From assembly GCA_964433905.1 (NCBI GenBank), contig CAYSSM010000026.1:1-7819 (forward strand): a stretch of 7,819 nt of DNA. The letters run 5' to 3'. The first letter of the stretch is position 1; each line of letters begins with the position of its first letter. A program made the position numbers and the translations under genes. Shown here piece by piece: positions 4,816-7,819 of the stretch. The notes beneath the pieces were generated by a model that was not told where the DNA came from, did no database searches, and worked only from the letters and a program-made list of their open reading frames with translations. The DNA is from CAYSSM01 sp964433905 (GTDB lineage: Bacteria > Patescibacteriota > UBA1384 > UBA12157 > JAENIV01).

Positions 4816-5856
4816 TTAAAATTTATAATTTTGAATTTGTTTCGGATTTCTGATTTCTGATTTTGCTTGAATGTATTTGCAAAATTCAGCTAACCGGTAT
4901 GAATAACCCATTTCATTGTCATACCATGCCACTACTCTTACCAAATTACCATCAATTACTTGAGTTGATAAGAGATCAATGATGGCGCCGTGAGGATTGC
5001 CGCGAAAATCAGCCGAAACGAGCGGTTCGGAACTAACATCAATCGAGCCGTGATTTTCCGTTTCAGCGGCTTTTTTAAAAGCGTTATTTATTTCTTCAAC
5101 GGTGGTTTGTTTTTCAACCAAAGCGACAAAATCTAAAAGCGAAACTGTTGATGTTGGCACGCGATAAGAAATACCGTCCATTTTGCCTTTTAAGTCAGGA
5201 ATTACTTCGCAAGCGGCAGTAGTCGCGCCGGTCGTAGTTGGAATGATTGATTGGGTCGCCGCCCGCGCCCTCCGAAGATCTTTATGAGGATCGTCTTGAA
5301 GCCGTTGATCCATCGTGTAAGAATGAATCGTGGTCATGGTCGACTTTAGAATCTTAAAATTTTTATGCAAAACACTGGCAACCGGCGCCAAACAATTTGT
5401 TGTGCATGATGCCATTGATAAGATATCGTCGTCGGGATTAAAATCTTCTTGGTTAACGCCCAAAACTATCGTTTTAATTTCTTCGTCACCTTTTTTGGCC
5501 GGAGCGGTGATAATAACATTTTTTGCTCCCGCAACAATATGAGCGCTGGCACTTTCATGATCGGTGAAAATTCCGGTTGATTCAATGACTAAATCGACTT
5601 CCAAGTCTTTCCACGGTAAATTATTAGGATCTTTTTCGGAGATATACTTTACTATCTTGCCGTCAACTTCAAAACCATCGGCTGTTGAAGTAATTTTTCC
5701 GTTAAACTGCCCGTATGTCGAATCGTGTTTTAGAAGATGGACCATAGTTTCTTTTTCACCGATATCGTTTACAGCAACAATATTTAATTTTGCCTCATGG
5801 GCGGCGCGGAAAAAAGTTCGACCGATCCTGCCAAAACCATTAATAGCGATTTTCAT
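4816..5856 (-). CDS. gap: Glyceraldehyde-3-phosphate dehydrogenase, type I
   Basis: This enzyme oxidises glyceraldehyde-3-phosphate to 1,3-bisphosphoglycerate, reducing NAD(P)+. The 346-residue product has the NAD-binding NGFGRIGR (6-13), the SCTTNC active site with catalytic Cys151 (150-155), His178 in the TIHSYT motif, and the C-terminal WYDNEMGYS (311-319). Asp31 after the second strand fits an NAD-preferring enzyme. AAAGGAG eight bases upstream of the ATG is a strong ribosome binding site. Family members usually end soon after the helix at LAEFCKYI (322-329). The remaining 15 or so residues (SEIRNPKQIQNYKF) look like translated dispersed repeat, not enzyme sequence. It is probably the first gene of a five-gene operon ending in hypC, which links glycolytic NADH production to hydrogenase assembly. 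Confidence 0.97.
   Translation of the reverse strand: MKIAINGFGRIGRTFFRAAHEAKLNIVAVNDIGEKETMVHLLKHDSTYGQFNGKITSTADGFEVDGKIVKYISEKDPNNLPWKDLEVDLVIESTGIFTDHESASAHIVAGAKNVIITAPAKKGDEEIKTIVLGVNQEDFNPDDDILSMASCTTNCLAPVASVLHKNFKILKSTMTTIHSYTMDQRLQDDPHKDLRRARAATQSIIPTTTGATTAACEVIPDLKGKMDGISYRVPTSTVSLLDFVALVEKQTTVEEINNAFKKAAETENHGSIDVSSEPLVSADFRGNPHGAIIDLLSTQVIDGNLVRVVAWYDNEMGYSYRLAEFCKYIQAKSEIRNPKQIQNYKF
4822..4866. repeat. Dispersed-repeat remnant encoding the GAPDH tail
   Basis: This AT-rich stretch contains a seven-base tandem unit close to TGATTTC in three copies (about 4845-4865), followed on the minus strand by AAATTCAAAATT. It translates as KSEIRNPKQIQNYKF, a type of string I recall at many bacterial protein ends where such repeats have extended a gene. 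The 13-mer AATTTTGAATTTG at 4827-4839 recurs exactly at 3292-3304 inside hypC, and an 11-base core recurs at 4119-4129 just upstream of the SDR gene. Confidence 0.55.
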
Positions 5857-5878
5857 ATTTTATTCTCCTTTGATTAAA

Positions 5879-5887
5879 ATTATACCA
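5879..5887 (-). promoter_or_regulatory. Extended -10 promoter for the GAPDH operon
   Basis: On the minus strand the sequence is TGGTATAAT: a perfect TATAAT with the upstream TGn of extended -10 promoters. No good -35 box lies 16-18 bases further up, which such promoters tolerate. Transcription would start about 16 bases upstream of the ATG, close to the edge of the AAAGGAG site. It falls in the 74 bases between the PfkB kinase stop and GAPDH. Confidence 0.55.
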
Positions 5888-5930
5888 GATTTAATTTTTT
5901 ATCACCACTCAAGACCTTCGGCTAAACTTT

Positions 5931-7093
5931 TCAGGAAAAACGCAAGGTGCCGGCTGGCCATTTGTAATCTTTCATTCTCCTCTTAAGCGTTCCCAAGCTT
6001 AACAGCCCAGCCTGGGCGCCATAACTTTCAATTACTGACGCAGAATTTGTAACTCCCAACTTCAAACAACTATATAAATCAAGATCTTTAATATAACCGA
6101 CTAAAAACGCCGAGGCGAAAGCATCACCGGCACCGGTCGCTTCAATCCGACGAGCCGGGTAGGCACCAACTTTGAAAAATTCCTNNNNNNNNNNNNNNNN
6201 NNNNNNNNNNNNNNNNNNNNNNNNNNNNNNNNNNNNNNNNNNNNNNNNNNNNNNNNNNNNNNNNNNNNNNNNNNNNNNNNNNNNGCACCGGTCGCTTCAA
6301 TCCGACGAGCCGGGTAGGCACCAACTTTGAAAAATTCCTCTCCGCGGGCAACATAAGCACCGTTTTCACCATCGGTTAAGCAAACAACCTCAACCCCAGT
6401 TTCCTGCAGTTTTTTAATAATTTCTTTCGGACTGGCCATACCGGAAAGACCAACAACCTGCTTTCCTTCTTCTTTGTTTAAAAATAATATTTTTGCAACT
6501 TTTAATAAACCACCGAATGACGAAAGGCCGTCATGAATTTGTACGGCTCCGGGGTTTAAAGCAATTTTTATATTTTTCTCAGCCGCAAGAGCGGTAATAT
6601 GAGCGTAAAGTTTTCGATAATCTTCACCTAACGGACCGACATAAAGCCATTGAGTTTGTAAATTTTTTGGAATTTCAAAATCATTTGGGCTGAAACTATG
6701 AAAAACTAAAATCGATCTTTCACCTTTGTAGGAAATAATCACTGAAAAACTGGTTTTTTTGTTTGGACTTGTCTTAATATTTGACACATCAACTTTGGAT
6801 TTTTTTAGTTTATCAATTATTTCCCGGGCTTCACTGTCTTTACCAACAGCGGTAATGATGCTCGTTTTTAGGCCAAGTTTAGCAAGGCCTGCCGCCACAT
6901 TGCCGGCCGAACCGCCGATGTCATAATGAATATCGGAAATGGTGATCTTATCGCCAAAACCAAAAGTCAAAAATTTTTCATTTCTTAAACTTTGGGAAAT
7001 CTTACCGCCAGAAATTGGCTTTTCCATTTCATCCAAAGAAGGAAAAACAAAAATATCTCGCATCACATCCCCGATTGTAGTTACCTCATACAT
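5931..7093 (-). CDS. PfkB-family carbohydrate kinase, interrupted only by an assembly gap
   Basis: PfkB-family enzymes phosphorylate sugars or nucleosides with ATP. The N-terminal signature GGSAGNVAAGLAKLGL lies about 60 residues in. The second signature, ATGAGDAFASAF with catalytic Asp, is split by the gap. Removing the 100 N and one copy of the flanking 55-base duplication (155 bases) joins the frame exactly: 1,008 bases, 335 residues plus TGA at 5931-5933, a normal family length. Taken literally, the gap shifts the frame and gives a false stop at 6101. The start is set at 7093 (MYEVTTIGDVM) by AGGAG at 7102-7106, not at the ATG at 7126. Substrate is unknown; its place between aldolase and GAPDH suggests a glycolytic or sugar-entry role. 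The last ten or so residues (KWPAGTLRFS) look non-conserved. Six regularly spaced half-sites lie just upstream. Confidence 0.88.
6130..6184. repeat. 55-base overlap, left copy
   Basis: This is identical over all 55 bases to 6285-6339 and directly abuts the N-run. Both copies encode the same kinase residues (EFFKVGAYPARRIEATG), which shows two contig ends covering the same DNA and not a biological duplication. Confidence 0.95.
6185..6284. other. Assembly gap, exactly 100 N
   Basis: One hundred unknown bases, a conventional placeholder length, not a measured distance. Because the flanking contig ends overlap by 55 identical bases and collapsing them restores an intact kinase gene, the true gap is probably zero and the sequence is inflated by 155 bases. 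Confidence 0.95.
6285..6339. repeat. 55-base overlap, right copy
   Basis: Second copy of 6130-6184, starting at the first base after the N-run. A length of 55 equals a common de Bruijn graph k-mer size, as expected where two graph edges share one terminal k-mer. Confidence 0.95.
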
Positions 7094-7101
7094 ATTGAAT
7101 T

Positions 7102-7106
7102 CTCCT
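7102..7106 (-). promoter_or_regulatory. Ribosome binding site of the PfkB kinase
   Basis: AGGAG on the minus strand lies eight bases before the ATG at 7093 and touches the end of the half-site array. It decides the start in favour of 7093 over the upstream in-frame ATG at 7126, which would add 11 residues encoded by the array itself. Confidence 0.75.
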
Positions 7107-7176
7107 AACACGAATTTATTCACCAATCTTTCACTAATCCTATATTCGTGACCAATTCGTGAACAAATTAGTGTTA
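7106..7176. promoter_or_regulatory. Six-half-site dyad array upstream of the PfkB kinase (putative operator)
   Basis: Three CACNAAT sites (7109-7115, 7121-7127, 7132-7138) are followed by three of the reverse complement ATTNGTG (7144-7150, 7155-7161, 7167-7173). Start-to-start steps are 12, 11, 12, 11 and 12 bases, about one helical turn, and the whole is exactly symmetric about base 7141. Only the middle N varies. The outer 22 bases on each side (7106-7127 and 7155-7176) are inverted copies with 19 of 22 matches. It fills most of the 90 bases between the aldolase stop and the kinase start and could be a cooperative operator or, in RNA, a long imperfect hairpin beside the ribosome binding site. 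No regulator is identified. Confidence 0.7.
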
Positions 7177-7183
7177 AGCTTAT

Positions 7184-7819
7184 TCATATTTTATTATTGC
7201 TTCCAAACAATTTAATTTTTTCTTCGACTACTTTCTGAATTTCGCTCATAACTTTTGTCATAATATCCCTTGGGTCATTAAGATTTTGAGTGTTGCTGAT
7301 TGAGTAAATAGCATCGGAAAAAGTATGGCGGATATCGGTATCAATATTTATCTTACAAATGCCGTTTTCAATCGCTTTTTTAATATCTTGCTCCGGCACG
7401 CCGGAAGCTCCATGCAAAACCAACGGCACGCCAGTCAGAGAGTTAATTTTTTTAAGCAAATCAATATCTAAAGCTTCGTTTTCATCGATACCATGCTTTG
7501 AGCCAATCGAAACTGCCAGAAAATCGACGCCGGTAGTTTTAACAAATTCTAAAACATCATCGGGATTAGTTAATTCTCCCGGATTCTTGCCGGCTTTGCC
7601 CAGAAAACCCAATTCTCCTTCGCAAGGAACATCCTGCGCGTGAGCCATTTCCACCGCTTGGCGAGTAAGAATTTCATTATCAACCAAATTAAAGCCGGAA
7701 CCATCCAACATCACCGAGGTATAACCGGCTTGCAAACATTTTTCAACCATTGTAATTGTTTTGCCATGGTCAAGATGCAAGGCAACCGGCACGGTGGCTT
7801 TTTGAGCCTCCTTACTTAT
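7184..7819 (-). CDS. fba: Fructose-bisphosphate aldolase, class II (C-terminal part, runs off right edge)
   Basis: This zinc enzyme reversibly cleaves fructose-1,6-bisphosphate to dihydroxyacetone phosphate and glyceraldehyde-3-phosphate. The visible 211 residues are open to the window edge. They contain HLDHG (visible residues 15-19; catalytic Asp17, zinc-ligand His18), ECEGELG-like CEGELG with its conserved Glu, GSKHG with zinc His109, LHGASG with zinc His136, and KINIDTD of the phosphate-binding site. The GTG at 7792 is internal (the family motif VPVALHLDHG begins there), so it is not the start. About 70-90 N-terminal residues lie outside the window. The stop is TGA at 7184-7186, and the PfkB kinase follows 90 bases downstream. 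The order aldolase, kinase, GAPDH makes this a glycolytic gene cluster. Confidence 0.95.
   Translation of the reverse strand: MSKEAQKATVPVALHLDHGKTITMVEKCLQAGYTSVMLDGSGFNLVDNEILTRQAVEMAHAQDVPCEGELGFLGKAGKNPGELTNPDDVLEFVKTTGVDFLAVSIGSKHGIDENEALDIDLLKKINSLTGVPLVLHGASGVPEQDIKKAIENGICKINIDTDIRHTFSDAIYSISNTQNLNDPRDIMTKVMSEIQKVVEEKIKLFGSNNKI

Noticed and set aside
5564..5986. 140-codon open frame on the plus strand opposite GAPDH.
   Set aside because: It is antisense to a clear enzyme gene, has no recognisable protein features, and its far end crosses the GAPDH promoter and the kinase 3' end.
6101..7126. PfkB kinase as a frameshifted pseudogene ending at 6101 and starting at 7126.
   Set aside because: The shift comes only from the N-gap and the duplicated contig ends. 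Collapsing the overlap restores an intact frame. The 7126 start lies inside the half-site array and has no ribosome binding site.
7106..7176. The repeated 7-mers as a CRISPR array, replication iterons or DnaA boxes.
   Set aside because: Units are too short and the spacing too tight for CRISPR. Orientation switches at the centre, unlike direct iterons, and the motif does not resemble TTATCCACA. An operator-like array or hairpin fits better.

Overview
The window looks like part of a small, AT-leaning bacterial genome with a fermentative, glycolysis-centred metabolism. The gene content (lone glycolytic enzymes, a PfkB-family kinase, a group 3b-like [NiFe] hydrogenase and one accessory protein) would suit a Candidate Phyla Radiation (Patescibacteria) member. 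That assignment is inference from gene content; no rRNA or marker gene is present. It reads like a metagenome scaffold, with a 100-N gap flanked by an identical 55-base overlap.

Layout. Bases 1-277 (minus) hold the N-terminus of phosphoglycerate kinase. Diverging from it on the plus strand are a [NiFe] hydrogenase small subunit (318-848) and large subunit (895-2160), separated by a compound inverted repeat (792-880) that also encodes the small subunit's tail. A 77-base fold-back (2208-2284) precedes an unrecognised 241-residue protein (2368-3093) with its own promoter, strong ribosome binding site and terminator. Convergent to it, on the minus strand, is a probable five-gene operon read from right to left: GAPDH, membrane-anchored thioredoxin-like protein, small two-helix membrane protein, SDR oxidoreductase, HypC. 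Upstream of GAPDH lie a PfkB-family kinase broken only by the assembly gap, and the C-terminal part of class II fructose-bisphosphate aldolase, which runs off the right edge.

How the genes fit together. Aldolase, GAPDH and phosphoglycerate kinase are successive lower-glycolysis enzymes, and the PfkB kinase may supply an upper-glycolysis or sugar-salvage step. GAPDH makes reduced nicotinamide cofactor. Group 3b hydrogenases can dispose of such electrons as H2, and HypC, in the GAPDH operon, helps build the hydrogenase active site. The diaphorase subunits normally needed for this are not in the window.

Most notable observations: six half-sites with exact dyad-symmetric spacing, about one helical turn apart, just upstream of the PfkB kinase; a hydrogenase large subunit ending exactly at the residue where maturation cleavage normally occurs; and a small subunit lacking the usual second iron-sulfur domain, with a repeat at the truncation point.
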